Positions 33,923-42,995 of a DNA stretch of 64,000 bases are shown here, in pieces (within the stretch, counting starts at the first letter, position 1; every line of letters starts with the position of its first letter). This DNA comes from Candidatus Hydrogenedentota bacterium (GTDB taxonomy: Bacteria > Hydrogenedentota > Hydrogenedentia > Hydrogenedentales > SLHB01), in contig JADLHJ010000003.1 in assembly GCA_020848835.1 (NCBI GenBank), positions 62,001 through 126,000 of the forward strand, in the 5' to 3' direction. The notes beneath the pieces were generated by a model that was not told the origin of the DNA, made no database searches, and worked only from the letters and a program-made list of their open reading frames with translations. A program made the translations under genes and the position numbers.

Positions 33923-34561
33923 ATGACCACGTCGGGTACAACGCGCTCTGTCAATGACGAACTGTACGTCGGCAACCGCTGCATGCTTCGTGTCGCGGGC
34001 GACCATTTCCTCGTCAAGATCCTCCACGTGGAGAAGACCCATATCCACGTTACCTTTCCCGGCCGGGAGTATCCGATCGAGGGCCTTCAGGTCATGCTCG
34101 AGTTTCACGACGAACTCGGCTTCAACAGCTACCGCACGCACATCGTGCGCGGTCCCGATCGCGCTGGTGGCGGGCTGGTGCTGGCGCGGCCCGTGGATTC
34201 GCGCCGCACGAAATACCGCGATTCCTGCCGTGTGCCGACCGACCTGACCGTGCATGTGAAGGACCAGGTCCATGTGCGACGCTACGACGCATCCCTCGTA
34301 AACATTAGTGCGGGTGGCGCGCTGATCGTCACACCGGCGCAGTTCGACTTCTCGTCAACCATAGAAATGACCCTGTCACTTCCTGGCGAGCCGCGGCATC
34401 ACCTCGTCGGCCAGGTCATCCACGCCACCGGCGCACCGCAGAAATACAATACCAATGACAAAACCTACGGTGTCCGGTTCATTGAGCTAGCGCCCGATGC
34501 GACGGAATCCATCAACCGCTACGTTTTGAACCGCCTGCGGGAAATCTATCCCACAGTATAG
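33923..34561 (+). CDS. PilZ-domain c-di-GMP-binding protein (YcgR-like)
   Basis: 212 residues from the ATG at 33923 preceded by GGGAGGG. The N-terminal YcgR-like beta domain (NRCMLRVAGDHFLVKILHVE...LEFHDELGFNSYRTHIV) is followed by PilZ. The RxxxR-like segment in RRTKYRDSCRVPTDL and the N-x-S-x-x-G motif in NISAGGALIV are the c-di-GMP ligands. The C-terminal half ends TYGVRFIELAPDATESINRYV. YcgR-type proteins brake motility or control secretion when c-di-GMP rises. It starts 54 bases after glnE and may be read through. The GGDEF protein at 14982 is a possible source of the ligand. Confidence 0.9.
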   Translation: MTTSGTTRSVNDELYVGNRCMLRVAGDHFLVKILHVEKTHIHVTFPGREYPIEGLQVMLEFHDELGFNSYRTHIVRGPDRAGGGLVLARPVDSRRTKYRDSCRVPTDLTVHVKDQVHVRRYDASLVNISAGGALIVTPAQFDFSSTIEMTLSLPGEPRHHLVGQVIHATGAPQKYNTNDKTYGVRFIELAPDATESINRYVLNRLREIYPTV

Positions 34562-34665
34562 GTGCATGGTAGTTTCGCCTTTACCATTCCATACCCAGCC
34601 GGACTGCTTTTCTATGGATTGTATTATTCGCATCTTGACGTGGCGCAAGCCCCAATATATTGTAT

Positions 34666-36411
34666 ATGCCCATGTGCAGTACGCGCCAAGCTGTCCGGCC
34701 CGCCATAGCAATTCTTGCCGCGCTAGTACTGTCTCTACCCTCCCTTGCAAATGTCTTGCGTGTAACATTAGAAGACGGAGCGATTGTCGCGCTGCGCAAC
34801 GGACGTCTAATCGTGCTCGAGTGCAGGCCACCAGCAAAAGGTGCGGAAGCGTTCTTCAAGAAATTTCTGAACGATCCGGACAAGTGGGAAGACTACTCGA
34901 AGCAAAGCGGCGTTGCAGTGCGTTTCTCGGATCTCAATGCAAATACCCAACGCGCGGCGTTGCTCGCGGTGTTTCCCGAAGACTACGTCGATGAGAAAGG
35001 TTGGCACCATACTGCGGTGTCGAATGACGGCGAGAAAGAAACGCTATGGGCCATCGCCGAATGGCTCACGGGCGCGGGCACAAACCATGAGAAACTGTCC
35101 GCAATCAATCCTGGTACGGAAAGCGGCGTCCTCGATCTCGGCCAACAAATATTGATTCCCCCCGATCTCTTGCTCGATGTCATGAAAGAAATCACGCCGG
35201 AGCGAATCCCCGCCGTGGAAGAAATGCCCGCAGCCGAAGGCGAAGAACTCGACCTCGGCGAGCTGGCCAAGGAACTCGAATTCAAATCGCGCGGCCGTAA
35301 GAACTACGCAGTGTACAAGCTTAAAAAAGGCGAAGCGCTGTATACCGCCGTCGTCGTGCGCTTCACCGATATCCGTGAAAACGTAGACATCCTCGCCGCG
35401 TGCGATGTCCTCCAAAAGGAAAGCGAGATCACCGATGTGCGCGACATGGATCCAGGAACCGAAATCTGGATTCCAATGGAAATGCTCGCAGACCGCTTCA
35501 AACCCGAATCCAACCCCGATCGTCAGGAATTCGAAGCGATCCTCGCCGAAGCCGACCGCCTGCGCGGGCAAGTGCAAAGCAAAGACCTTGAAGGCGTCGT
35601 CGTAATCCTCGATCCCGGGCACGGCGGCCGCGACCAAGGCACCCGAAACGTCACCAAAGGCTTCACGATCTATGAAGACGAAGCCGCCTATGACATTGTG
35701 TGCCGGATAAAAGCAATACTCGAGACGCAGACGCGCGCAAAGGTCTACGTCACCATGATCGATCCGGATCAACAATACGGACCGGTAGACCTCGAACAAT
35801 TCGAGAACGATGATGACGAGCTGGTGCTCGTTACGCCGAACTACAAAAATCAGGATGCGAAAGTTTCCGCGAACCTGCGCTGGTATCTGGCGAACTCAAT
35901 CTATCGGAAAGAAACAAAGAGCGGCGCGGACCCACGCAAGATAATCTTCACGAGCATCCACATGGATGCACTGTTCAACGGCAAACTGCGCGGTACGATG
36001 GTGTATATCCCCGGCGCGGCCCACCGGCGCGAAAGTGAGCGCGGCGGATCGATGGCCACCTACGGCCAATACGCGGAAGTGCAGGAATCGCCCGAAGCAA
36101 AATCCACTGCCAGCGAACGCCGCCGCGATGAAGCGCTCTCGCGAAATTTCGCCAACACACTTCTCGACGAACTAGGCAAACAACGCATAAAACGTCACAG
36201 TGTAGGCGATCCAATTCGCAACGTCATTCGCCAATCCGGTGGCAAACAGTACGTTCCGTCCGTATTGCGCAACACCATGGTCCCCACCAAAGTCCTCGTC
36301 GAATGCGCCAACCTCACCAACGAAACCGACAGCAAATGGATCACCCAACCCTGGTGGCGCCAACGCTTCGCGGAAGCCTACGTATCGGCGCTGAAGGCGT
36401 ATTACAAGTAG
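34666..36411 (+). CDS. Exported N-acetylmuramoyl-L-alanine amidase with LysM-like regions
   Basis: 581 residues. The signal peptide is within residues 1-29 ([20 protein letters not shown]). Two LysM-like stretches ([14 protein letters not shown]...[26 protein letters not shown] and [17 protein letters not shown]...[15 protein letters not shown]) suggest murein binding. The Amidase_3 domain follows: [15 protein letters not shown] at about 316 with the zinc His, a Glu (YEDEAAYDI) and the SIHMDAL motif near 429. It should cleave the MurNAc-L-Ala amide bond during cell division or recycling. The frame also begins at a TTG (34660) and an ATG (34672); no ribosome-binding site distinguishes them. 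Its last ten bases overlap the convergent mazF gene. Confidence 0.88.
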   Translation: MPMCSTRQAVRPAIAILAALVLSLPSLANVLRVTLEDGAIVALRNGRLIVLECRPPAKGAEAFFKKFLNDPDKWEDYSKQSGVAVRFSDLNANTQRAALLAVFPEDYVDEKGWHHTAVSNDGEKETLWAIAEWLTGAGTNHEKLSAINPGTESGVLDLGQQILIPPDLLLDVMKEITPERIPAVEEMPAAEGEELDLGELAKELEFKSRGRKNYAVYKLKKGEALYTAVVVRFTDIRENVDILAACDVLQKESEITDVRDMDPGTEIWIPMEMLADRFKPESNPDRQEFEAILAEADRLRGQVQSKDLEGVVVILDPGHGGRDQGTRNVTKGFTIYEDEAAYDIVCRIKAILETQTRAKVYVTMIDPDQQYGPVDLEQFENDDDELVLVTPNYKNQDAKVSANLRWYLANSIYRKETKSGADPRKIIFTSIHMDALFNGKLRGTMVYIPGAAHRRESERGGSMATYGQYAEVQESPEAKSTASERRRDEALSRNFANTLLDELGKQRIKRHSVGDPIRNVIRQSGGKQYVPSVLRNTMVPTKVLVECANLTNETDSKWITQPWWRQRFAEAYVSALKAYYK

Positions 36412-36743
36412 TTGACATTCGGCAGGTCCAGCGCCTTGCCGAGCGCTATGTTTAATTCGCGCATTTTTGATGGTGGTAGACTGCCCACATAATATGTCAA
36501 AACAGTCTTGGGGAGGCTTACCAAATCATCGCAGTGGATGCTGCTGTGGTGTTTGAGCCCTTCATTCGGCCCTACTTGCACTTGGGTAACCAGCCCGTGA
36601 TATGCCGTATACACAGGCGCGCAAACTACACTCGAGTAACTTGAACCGATGAGGGCCTGTCTGCTTACTACAACAAAAACTCTATAACGCTTCGGATCAC
36701 GCGATGACGGATTGCTGACGCGATAGAGTTCGCCGCGCTTCAC
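36402..36743 (-). CDS. MazF/PemK-family mRNA interferase toxin
   Basis: 113 residues. [31 protein letters not shown] has the N-terminal strand and catalytic-loop pattern of Maz[43 protein letters not shown] is the second core. It cleaves specific single-stranded mRNA sequences when freed from its antitoxin. The start codon overlaps the stop of the upstream antitoxin by four bases (ATGA). It is tail to tail with the cell-wall amidase gene. Confidence 0.92.
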   Translation of the reverse strand: MKRGELYRVSNPSSRDPKRYRVFVVVSRQALIGSSYSSVVCAPVYTAYHGLVTQVQVGPNEGLKHHSSIHCDDLVSLPKTVLTYYVGSLPPSKMRELNIALGKALDLPNVNYL

Positions 36744-36973
36744 AGCGGAATCTGGTAAGTGAGAACATCCGCCGCTTCCTTGTTAAGAAAATCGGCGTGG
36801 CGATTGATTATTTCCAAGTCTCTTGCGTTTTCTTCTTCGCGCGCCAAGCGGTCGAGCATTTCCCATGCGGCAGCTTCGAGCACTTCCGAACGATTGCTTT
36901 TAGCTTTTTTTGCACGCCGATCCAAGAGCTTTATCAGGTTTCCAGATAGCGTCACAGATGTCTTAATTTTCAT
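36740..36973 (-). CDS. Ribbon-helix-helix antitoxin partner of MazF
   Basis: 77 residues. [36 protein letters not shown] is a CopG/MetJ-type ribbon-helix-helix DNA-binding domain, and the charged C-terminal tail probably wraps the toxin. It overlaps mazF by four bases. The start ATG coincides with the predicted transcription start, with a GGTGGTAT direct repeat immediately upstream that may be its own operator. Confidence 0.9.
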   Translation of the reverse strand: MKIKTSVTLSGNLIKLLDRRAKKAKSNRSEVLEAAAWEMLDRLAREEENARDLEIINRHADFLNKEAADVLTYQIPL

Positions 36974-37007
36974 ACCACCATTATACCACCAAATAAAGAC
37001 CTGTCAA
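36972..37007 (-). promoter_or_regulatory. Near-consensus promoter and direct repeat of the mazF-type TA module
   Basis: TTGACA (37002-37007) and TATAAT (36980-36985), both perfect sigma-70 hexamers, are 16 bases apart. GGTGGTAT occurs twice (around -10 and across the start), an obvious operator candidate. The -10 ends seven bases before the ATG, so the transcript should begin at or next to the start codon. Confidence 0.85.
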
Positions 37008-37043
37008 CTAAACCGGTAGGCTCAAGTTACAAGTCGCAAGAGC

Positions 37044-38228
37044 TCACAATCCCGCGCGCAGCGACCGCTTCATCCAATACCGCCATACGTACGAAGGCCT
37101 TACATCCGGCGCATGCAGCCCTTTCGCTTCCTCCATCCATATTTTTAACAGTTCATCATGCTTCGCGAATGCCTCGCGCGGTTCCGGCGGGTTCTCAATC
37201 CAGTCCGCTTCCAAAGCGTTGCGTTCCGGCACATACAAGTCCCGGTAAGCAGCAGGATTCTGCACAACGAGACGGTGGAACTGTTCATGACGCCACCACA
37301 GCGAATCGTCCGCCTTGTCCGTCGGCCGCCCAACATCCATGGGCTCTTCCAATCGCACGGGCTTAAACAAACTCGTACAAGGCGCAGCCGTCGCCGTCAC
37401 CCAATGTCGAATCCCGCGTTCCTTCGTCATCTCCGTCACCCACGACGCCGTGGTCTGTGCCGATGCAATCACGCCACCGCCGTGCATGCAGGGCGATGCC
37501 ATTGCGCCATTGATCCAGCGATACGACGGCTCCGAATACCGAGCGCCGTGATCGCGCAGCGCCGCAAACAAATGTTGTGGCCCGCGCGTCTTGTTCGACA
37601 GCATGTGCGTGCGCCCCTGCCGTGTCCGGCATCCCGACACCCGCGTTTTAATGTAGTCCGAATGTTTTTCCGCGAAGCCCGGAATTGTTAATCCATTCGA
37701 AATCGTCCGAGTTCCCTCCACCTTCTCGATCGCGTGTTGCCGTCCCGCAGTCTCCAACACATATCCCGACTTCGGATCGACAATAAGAAAACTGTTCTGA
37801 TACGCAAAGTCGCGCTTCTCGTGTCCCGCGCCGCCGCCCTGGCCATATTGCTCCAGCAACGATACAATCACTTCGCATGCCTTCTGCGCCGTATCCGCAC
37901 GTTCAAGCGCAAGGCGCAACAGGTCCATTCCGATAAGCCCCGGTTTGGATTCGTTCTTCGTTTTCGTGAAAACCGTCTCATTGCCGATGCACACGCCATG
38001 CTCGTTCGTGCCTATCTCCGCGCCCCAAATCCAGAACGGTTTACTCAGCAGCGTGGCGTGCGTTTCATCCACCTGCGGAATCTCAATCCACGTACACTTC
38101 ACCTTCGCGCCGCTCTCGTGCCGCTGCCGCGCGTTCCACTCGAGGTACTGCGCCTCATTCGGATCGCGGTCCGAATTCTTCGCAAAATAAGTCCCGTCCT
38201 TCCGTACTATCGCAATTGTATCGCACAT
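37044..38228 (-). CDS. C69/secernin-like N-terminal nucleophile peptidase
   Basis: 394 residues starting MCDTIAIVRKDGTYFAKNSDRDPNEAQ. Cys2 becomes the N-terminal nucleophile after Met removal, and the NSDRDPNE motif is the C69/secernin signature. Further motifs are GAEIGTNEHGVCIGNETVFTK and FLIVDPKSGYVLETAGRQ. Members are dipeptidases or amide hydrolases in the Ntn superfamily; the substrate of this one is unknown. No signal peptide is visible, so it acts in the cytoplasm. It lies nine bases after the GNAT stop codon on the same strand. Confidence 0.88.
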   Translation of the reverse strand: MCDTIAIVRKDGTYFAKNSDRDPNEAQYLEWNARQRHESGAKVKCTWIEIPQVDETHATLLSKPFWIWGAEIGTNEHGVCIGNETVFTKTKNESKPGLIGMDLLRLALERADTAQKACEVIVSLLEQYGQGGGAGHEKRDFAYQNSFLIVDPKSGYVLETAGRQHAIEKVEGTRTISNGLTIPGFAEKHSDYIKTRVSGCRTRQGRTHMLSNKTRGPQHLFAALRDHGARYSEPSYRWINGAMASPCMHGGGVIASAQTTASWVTEMTKERGIRHWVTATAAPCTSLFKPVRLEEPMDVGRPTDKADDSLWWRHEQFHRLVVQNPAAYRDLYVPERNALEADWIENPPEPREAFAKHDELLKIWMEEAKGLHAPDVRPSYVWRYWMKRSLRAGL

Positions 38229-38237
38229 CTTCCGATA

Positions 38238-38774
38238 TCACCTTTCGACGCGATGTAGCGCCCGGTCTCCGCGCCGGGCGTCCCTCGCATACACCCGCAA
38301 CACCTTACCACTCGGCCGCACCGTATCGCCTGCATGCTGCATGCCGATCTTCTCCGCCACGCGCGCAGACGCCCCATTCGCAGGATCGATTAACGCAACC
38401 AGCCGCGCCAACACCAACGCTTCGAAGGCATACTCCATCACCGCTTGCGCCGCTTCTGTCGCATAACCCTTGCCCCAAACCGCACGCGCAAGCACGTAGA
38501 TCAATTCGGTCTCGCTCCGCCCATCAACGTCCTTTGGAATCAACCCGCAATGCCCCACAACGGCGCCCGAAACCACCTCGACGACGGGCAGCAAGCCCAG
38601 AGGCGCTTCATCTGTCCACTGCGCGTCTTTGGCCAAGCCCGCCCGCAACATCTCCTCATCCCGCGGCCCACCCATATAGCGCGTAACATCTGGATCGGTC
38701 CAAAGCGCTACAAGCGCGGGGACATCCTTTTCATGCAAGAATCTAATTTGGAGTTGCCGCGTCGCAAGTAACAT
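38238..38774 (-). CDS. GNAT acetyltransferase (RimJ/RimL type) with repeat-derived C-terminus
   Basis: 178 residues. TRQLQIRFLHEKDVPALVALWTDPDVTRYMGGP is the RimJ/RimL start. VSGAVVGHCGLIPKDVDGRSETELIYVLARAVWGKGYATEAAQAVMEYAF contains the acetyl-CoA pyrophosphate-binding GxGxA loop. NGASARVAEKIGMQ is the final family motif. The expected domain ends near KVLRVYAR. The following ~14 residues (RDARRGDRALHRVER region) are encoded by a palindromic repeat at 38259-38280. The acceptor is probably a small molecule or ribosomal-protein N-terminus. Confidence 0.9.
   Translation of the reverse strand: MLLATRQLQIRFLHEKDVPALVALWTDPDVTRYMGGPRDEEMLRAGLAKDAQWTDEAPLGLLPVVEVVSGAVVGHCGLIPKDVDGRSETELIYVLARAVWGKGYATEAAQAVMEYAFEALVLARLVALIDPANGASARVAEKIGMQHAGDTVRPSGKVLRVYARDARRGDRALHRVER
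38255..38284. repeat. Palindromic repeat read as protein at the GNAT 3' end
   Basis: CGCCCGG (38259-38265) and CCGGGCG (38274-38280) pair around TCTCCGCG, flanked by GTAG and TCCC. It belongs to the GTAGCGCC-starting class also seen near 43783 and 51513. It lies inside the last codons of the GNAT gene. Confidence 0.7.
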
Positions 38775-38878
38775 TTAATCTAGATCATTTCATAGCGGCG
38801 AACACGCCCGCAAAGTCTCGAAAATACAGCACACTAACGCGTATACTCTCGCACCAACGCCGAGGGAATATTTCAACT

Positions 38879-40306
38879 ATGCTGTTTGCTCTTCCGGGCG
38901 ATCGCAAACCACGCGCACACATCAGCGGCATTGGCGGCACCGCCATGGTCGCCGGCGCGCGCCTCGCCATTGAAGCCGGTTGGGAAGTGCGCGGCTCCGA
39001 CAATAAGCTGTACCCCCCGACATCCGGCATGGTGAAAGCACTAGGCGTACACGTCTACGAAGGCTACGCGGAAACCAATCTCGATTGGGACCCCGACATT
39101 GTCATCATCGGAAACGTGCTAAGCCGCGGCAACGCGGAAGTGGAAGGCGCACTGTCGCGCAAGCTGCGTTACGTCAGCCTGCCCGAATGGATGAAAGACG
39201 TAGTCCTTCGCGCCCGCCGGCCCGTCGCCATTTGCGGTACCCACGGTAAGACCACCACCACCGCACTAACCGCATATCTGCTCGATGCCCTTGCACTCAA
39301 CCCAGGATTTCTCATCGGCGGCCAACCACTCGACTTCCCGCATTCCGCACGCCTCGGAGCGCAAAACGCACCATTCGTCGTTGAAGGCGACGAATACGAC
39401 ACCGCCTTTTTCGACAAGCGCGCAAAGTTTCTGCATTACATCCCAGACATCGCCGTCGTCACCAGCATCGAATTCGATCACGGTGACATCTACCGCGATG
39501 TCGAAGAAATCGAGATCGCATTCCAGCGCATGCTGCGCCAAATCCCGCGCGACGGCCTACTCCTTACCTGCGCCGATTCGCCACGCGCGCTTGCACTCCG
39601 CGAACATGCATTTTCCGGCGTGGAAACCTACGGCTTCTCCGAGCACGCAGACTGGCGCGGCGAGCATGGGGGAGTGGACGACGCCGGTTTCGCGCAACTT
39701 ACGATATTTCGAAACAGCGTGGAGTGGGGGAGGTTTCGTCTTCCGCTCGCAGGCCGTCACAACGCGCAAAACGCGATCGCGGCAATCGCCGTAGCCGCGC
39801 ACCACGGCGGAAATGCATGCGCAATCGCCGATGCCTTGGCCGCATTTAAAGGCGTGCGCAGGCGTATGGAAGTCTTTCTCGAATCCCGCGGCATCACCTT
39901 CATTGACGATTTCGCCCATCACCCCACCGCAATCCGCGAGACCATCGCCGCCGCGCGCGAACGTTGGCCCAAACGCCGTCTCCGCGTATTGTTTGAACCA
40001 CGCTCCAACACCACGGTGACCAACACGTTTCAGGACGATCTCTTTGAAGCCTTTCGCGGCGCGGACGAATTATGGCTCGGCCCAATATATCGCAGCGAAA
40101 AGATAGAAGAAGAAAAACGCCTGGACCGCGTTGTCCTCGCAAAGCGGCTCTCGGAGGAGGGAACGCTCACACACACCCCCGAAACCGCCGATCAAATCCC
40201 CACCGAAGTCTACGACTCCGATCGCCCCGGCGATGTCGTGCTCATATTAAGCAACGGCGCATTCGGCGGCATCTACGCACACTTTCGCGCTCTGTATTCA
40301 ACGTAG
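38879..40306 (+). CDS. mpl: UDP-N-acetylmuramate:L-Ala-gamma-D-Glu-meso-Dap ligase
   Basis: 475 residues. It re-attaches recycled murein tripeptide to UDP-MurNAc. The Mur ligase pattern is clear: HISGIGGTAMVAGA at the N-terminus, the ATP loop ICGTHGKTTT at about 119-125, FVVEGDEYDTAFFDKRAKF, SIEFDHGD, AGRHNAQNAIAAI, DDFAHHPTAIRETI and FEPRSNTT. The EYDTAFFDKR and AHHPTA signatures separate Mpl from MurC. The ribosome-binding site GAGGGAATATT is somewhat far from the ATG. The stop codon is followed directly by a palindrome. It links to the amidase and glmM as part of cell-wall turnover. Confidence 0.94.
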   Translation: MLFALPGDRKPRAHISGIGGTAMVAGARLAIEAGWEVRGSDNKLYPPTSGMVKALGVHVYEGYAETNLDWDPDIVIIGNVLSRGNAEVEGALSRKLRYVSLPEWMKDVVLRARRPVAICGTHGKTTTTALTAYLLDALALNPGFLIGGQPLDFPHSARLGAQNAPFVVEGDEYDTAFFDKRAKFLHYIPDIAVVTSIEFDHGDIYRDVEEIEIAFQRMLRQIPRDGLLLTCADSPRALALREHAFSGVETYGFSEHADWRGEHGGVDDAGFAQLTIFRNSVEWGRFRLPLAGRHNAQNAIAAIAVAAHHGGNACAIADALAAFKGVRRRMEVFLESRGITFIDDFAHHPTAIRETIAAARERWPKRRLRVLFEPRSNTTVTNTFQDDLFEAFRGADELWLGPIYRSEKIEEEKRLDRVVLAKRLSEEGTLTHTPETADQIPTEVYDSDRPGDVVLILSNGAFGGIYAHFRALYST

Positions 40307-40327
40307 AGCCGAATTAAAATTCGGCTC
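40306..40327. repeat. Palindrome directly after the mpl stop codon
   Basis: GAGCCGAATT-AA-AATTCGGCTC is a perfect 10-bp stem starting with the last base of the stop codon. A related palindrome follows the DUF1552 stop codon at 56702. No U-tract follows. Confidence 0.85.
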
Positions 40328-40394
40328 GTCTTGAATCTCGGCGCCCTCTATAGTGTGGAACAGACAAAACACACGCTCGGAACTTAATTCCGCC

Positions 40395-41138
40395 CTACAC
40401 AAACAGCGGCGACTTAATCAGCCCCATCTTCGCCAGCCGGAATGTCATCGCCGTCCCAAGACATCCGAACCCATACTTCATACTGCGTCGGAAATTGATC
40501 GACGAAGCCTCGTCGAAATACTTCGTCGGACAAGTTACTTCCGCAATCTCGAAGCCTTTCCACAGAATCTGCGCGAGCATCTGGTTGTCGAACACAAAAT
40601 CATCCGAGTTCGCATCCAACGGCAACGATTCCAGAATCTCCCGCGAGAACGCACGGTACCCCGTGTGATACTCGGACAATTTCGCGCCGAGAATAATGTT
40701 TTCCGCCGCAGTCAGGAAGCGGTTCGCAACATACTTCCAAATCGGCATACCACCGCCCAGCGAATGCCCACCCAAAATGCGCGAACCCAGCACGCAAGGA
40801 TACAATCCATTCGCAATGATCGATGCCATGGCGGGAATCAACTGCGGCGTGTATTGGTAGTCCGGGTGGACCATAATCACAATGTCCGCGCCGTGCTCCA
40901 GCGCGATGCGATAGCAACTCTTCTGGTTGCCGCCATACCCCCGGTTTTTCGGGTGCGTATGCACCGTGGTATGCGGCAGCGACTTGCCAATCTCGGAAGT
41001 CTCGTCCTTGCTCGCATCGTCCACGAGGATGACCTCATCGACGACCCCCTGCTCCATCACCTCGTCGTAGGTCTTCTTAAGGGTTTGCGCCGCGTTATAC
41101 GCGGGCATCACTACAATAACTTTTTTATCTTTGTACAT
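40395..41138 (-). CDS. GT2 family glycosyltransferase (polyprenyl-phosphate sugar synthase-like)
   Basis: 247 residues from the ATG at 41138. KVIVVMPAYNAAQTLKKTYDEV is the nucleotide-sugar fold start. VDEVILVDDASKDETSEI carries the DD motif, and VHTHPKNRGYGGNQKSCYRIALEHGADIVIMVHPDYQYTPQL the acceptor region. No transmembrane anchor follows. It resembles dolichyl/undecaprenyl-phosphate mannose or glucose synthases, which supply a lipid-linked sugar. The adjacent GT39-like gene at 41174 is the expected user. Confidence 0.88.
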   Translation of the reverse strand: MYKDKKVIVVMPAYNAAQTLKKTYDEVMEQGVVDEVILVDDASKDETSEIGKSLPHTTVHTHPKNRGYGGNQKSCYRIALEHGADIVIMVHPDYQYTPQLIPAMASIIANGLYPCVLGSRILGGHSLGGGMPIWKYVANRFLTAAENIILGAKLSEYHTGYRAFSREILESLPLDANSDDFVFDNQMLAQILWKGFEIAEVTCPTKYFDEASSINFRRSMKYGFGCLGTAMTFRLAKMGLIKSPLFV

Positions 41139-41173
41139 GGCGCGAGAGTGTAGCAAAAAGCACTTGAAGTTCG

Positions 41174-42829
41174 TTAACCGCTTTCGCGAAGGCGAAATAT
41201 ACCGACCCAGGGCTGCGCCGCCACAAGTGAGATACCCTTCTGCGCGTCACCCCAATAGAACGTTGACTCGGGAAAACCGATCTTCACCACCCCCACCCGG
41301 TCGCAGCGTTTGTTAATGTAGTCTTGGGCCCAGTTAAAGAAAGTCGGGTCGCTGTTCTGCGACGCCGACCAAGACGATTGCACCATTACCAGCACCACAT
41401 ACTTTGGCTTTCGCGACTCGATTTCTTCGATCATTTGCTGCTGCATCTGCGAGGCGAATCGTTGTTCTTCCATCAGCGGGTAAATATACGCAAACCCGCT
41501 GGCGGACCGACGCTGCGAATAAAAACTCAACTGCGGCTCCGACCCAATGATGGCGATCCGATCCTCGGGTGTTGTGTTGTCGTGCAGATAACGCGCAATC
41601 TCAATCGACTCCGGAAACGGGTTCGCCCCATATAACGCTCGCGAAACCTCCACCGGCGACCGCGTGAACAAATAAGCGCGATCGGCGAGTGCGTATTGCG
41701 CCCAAGCCACAGCCGCCACCATCAAGGCCATTGCCGGCACACCAGCCTGCTTCCGAAAAGCCAACGGCGCTCGGCCGGCGATCCATTCCGCGCCCAACGC
41801 AGCAAGCACACTAGCAAGCGGAAGCACCAGCACAAAGTAATGTTGCCGGAAATAAAACCCAGGACTAATCGCCAGAGCCCCTGCCACCGCGCACGCCAAC
41901 AAAAATATCGAAACCCTTCTGCGCTTCCACATTGCCCCAAAGCCAACAAGCGACAGACACCACAAGAAGAATACAGCCGGGACCATTTCAACAAGCGTGC
42001 CCCCAAAATTTCTAGGAATCCTCGCAAAGGGGTTCTTCGACACGTAAGCCCCCGCGTACTCAAAAGTCCAAAACCAAAACTTGTCGAATACCCCCGCACC
42101 CCACATTGCTCCGCAGGTCACAAGAAATGGCAGGAACACCCCCGCGAGAAAGAGTGTGAGCAATGCCGCCCTGACCCCGACGGAATTTTTCGCCTCCGCG
42201 CGCAGTCTCCAGAACAGATACCCCCCGGCTACGGCAACAAAAGGCGCCGCGTGCTGCTTCATCATGAACGCGCAGCCGAAAAGCAGCCCCGCACCCAACA
42301 CATCGTACCAGCGCAAAACTTTGGCTGGACGCAGCAGCACACAGAAACCCGCTAACCCAAAAAACACAACGAAATGCGTCGCGTGCGCAAATGCGCCAAG
42401 CACTCCCGAATTCAGCGTAAAACACAAAAAGCTGACTGCGGCAATCAGCGAGGCAATCGGATCCATATATCGCCGCACAATCGCGAACAGCAGCACCGTG
42501 CTCAATACATTCACGACAAGCAGGCCAATATGAATGCCAAACGGCGTCTGCCCGAACAATGCAAGGACCACCGCGTACGCCGCGTAAATCCCCGGCATCT
42601 TCATGTTGTAGACCTCAACAAAAGGAAGCACGCCTTGAAGAATTAGCTGTCCCGCGTAGGCATATTCCCCCTCATCGCGCTCCAGCGGCGCCGGCGCAAG
42701 GCGGATGCGAATAAGGGCCACAACCAGAATCGCCACCGCGAGCCCGGCCCATGCTGTCCGTTCGGTGCGCTGCGCTGCTGTAAGGGTGGACGCCGCTGCA
42801 GGTATTTCTTGCTTTTGCCGTTTAGACAT
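41174..42829 (-). CDS. GT39/ArnT-like integral membrane glycosyltransferase
   Basis: 551 residues with about a dozen hydrophobic segments. It has the ArnT/PMT-like N-terminal acidic motif PLERDEGEYAYAGQLILQG near residue 50, which places the catalytic Asp/Glu in the first external loop. LLVVNVLSTVLLFAIVRRYMDPIASLIAAVSF continues the helical pattern. A C-terminal soluble region (PEDRIAIIGSEPQLSFYSQRRSA) lies outside. The protein would transfer a sugar from a polyprenyl phosphate donor to lipid, protein or polysaccharide. The GT2 gene begins 35 bases downstream, consistent with donor synthesis. Promoter not identified. Confidence 0.87.
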   Translation of the reverse strand: MSKRQKQEIPAAASTLTAAQRTERTAWAGLAVAILVVALIRIRLAPAPLERDEGEYAYAGQLILQGVLPFVEVYNMKMPGIYAAYAVVLALFGQTPFGIHIGLLVVNVLSTVLLFAIVRRYMDPIASLIAAVSFLCFTLNSGVLGAFAHATHFVVFFGLAGFCVLLRPAKVLRWYDVLGAGLLFGCAFMMKQHAAPFVAVAGGYLFWRLRAEAKNSVGVRAALLTLFLAGVFLPFLVTCGAMWGAGVFDKFWFWTFEYAGAYVSKNPFARIPRNFGGTLVEMVPAVFFLWCLSLVGFGAMWKRRRVSIFLLACAVAGALAISPGFYFRQHYFVLVLPLASVLAALGAEWIAGRAPLAFRKQAGVPAMALMVAAVAWAQYALADRAYLFTRSPVEVSRALYGANPFPESIEIARYLHDNTTPEDRIAIIGSEPQLSFYSQRRSASGFAYIYPLMEEQRFASQMQQQMIEEIESRKPKYVVLVMVQSSWSASQNSDPTFFNWAQDYINKRCDRVGVVKIGFPESTFYWGDAQKGISLVAAQPWVGIFRLRESG

Positions 42830-42995
42830 TGAATTCGCCCGCCTGAAAATCGTCGCATTGTAATGTATCGGATATTATGCAGGCCATGAATGACGTAGCC
42901 ACTGCCGACTTGCTACACTTCGCGGCTACGGGCCGAATCGCGTCCGCGAATTCTTCAAGTCATATTGCGAAACCCAAAATCATCAGGAGTCCCCA

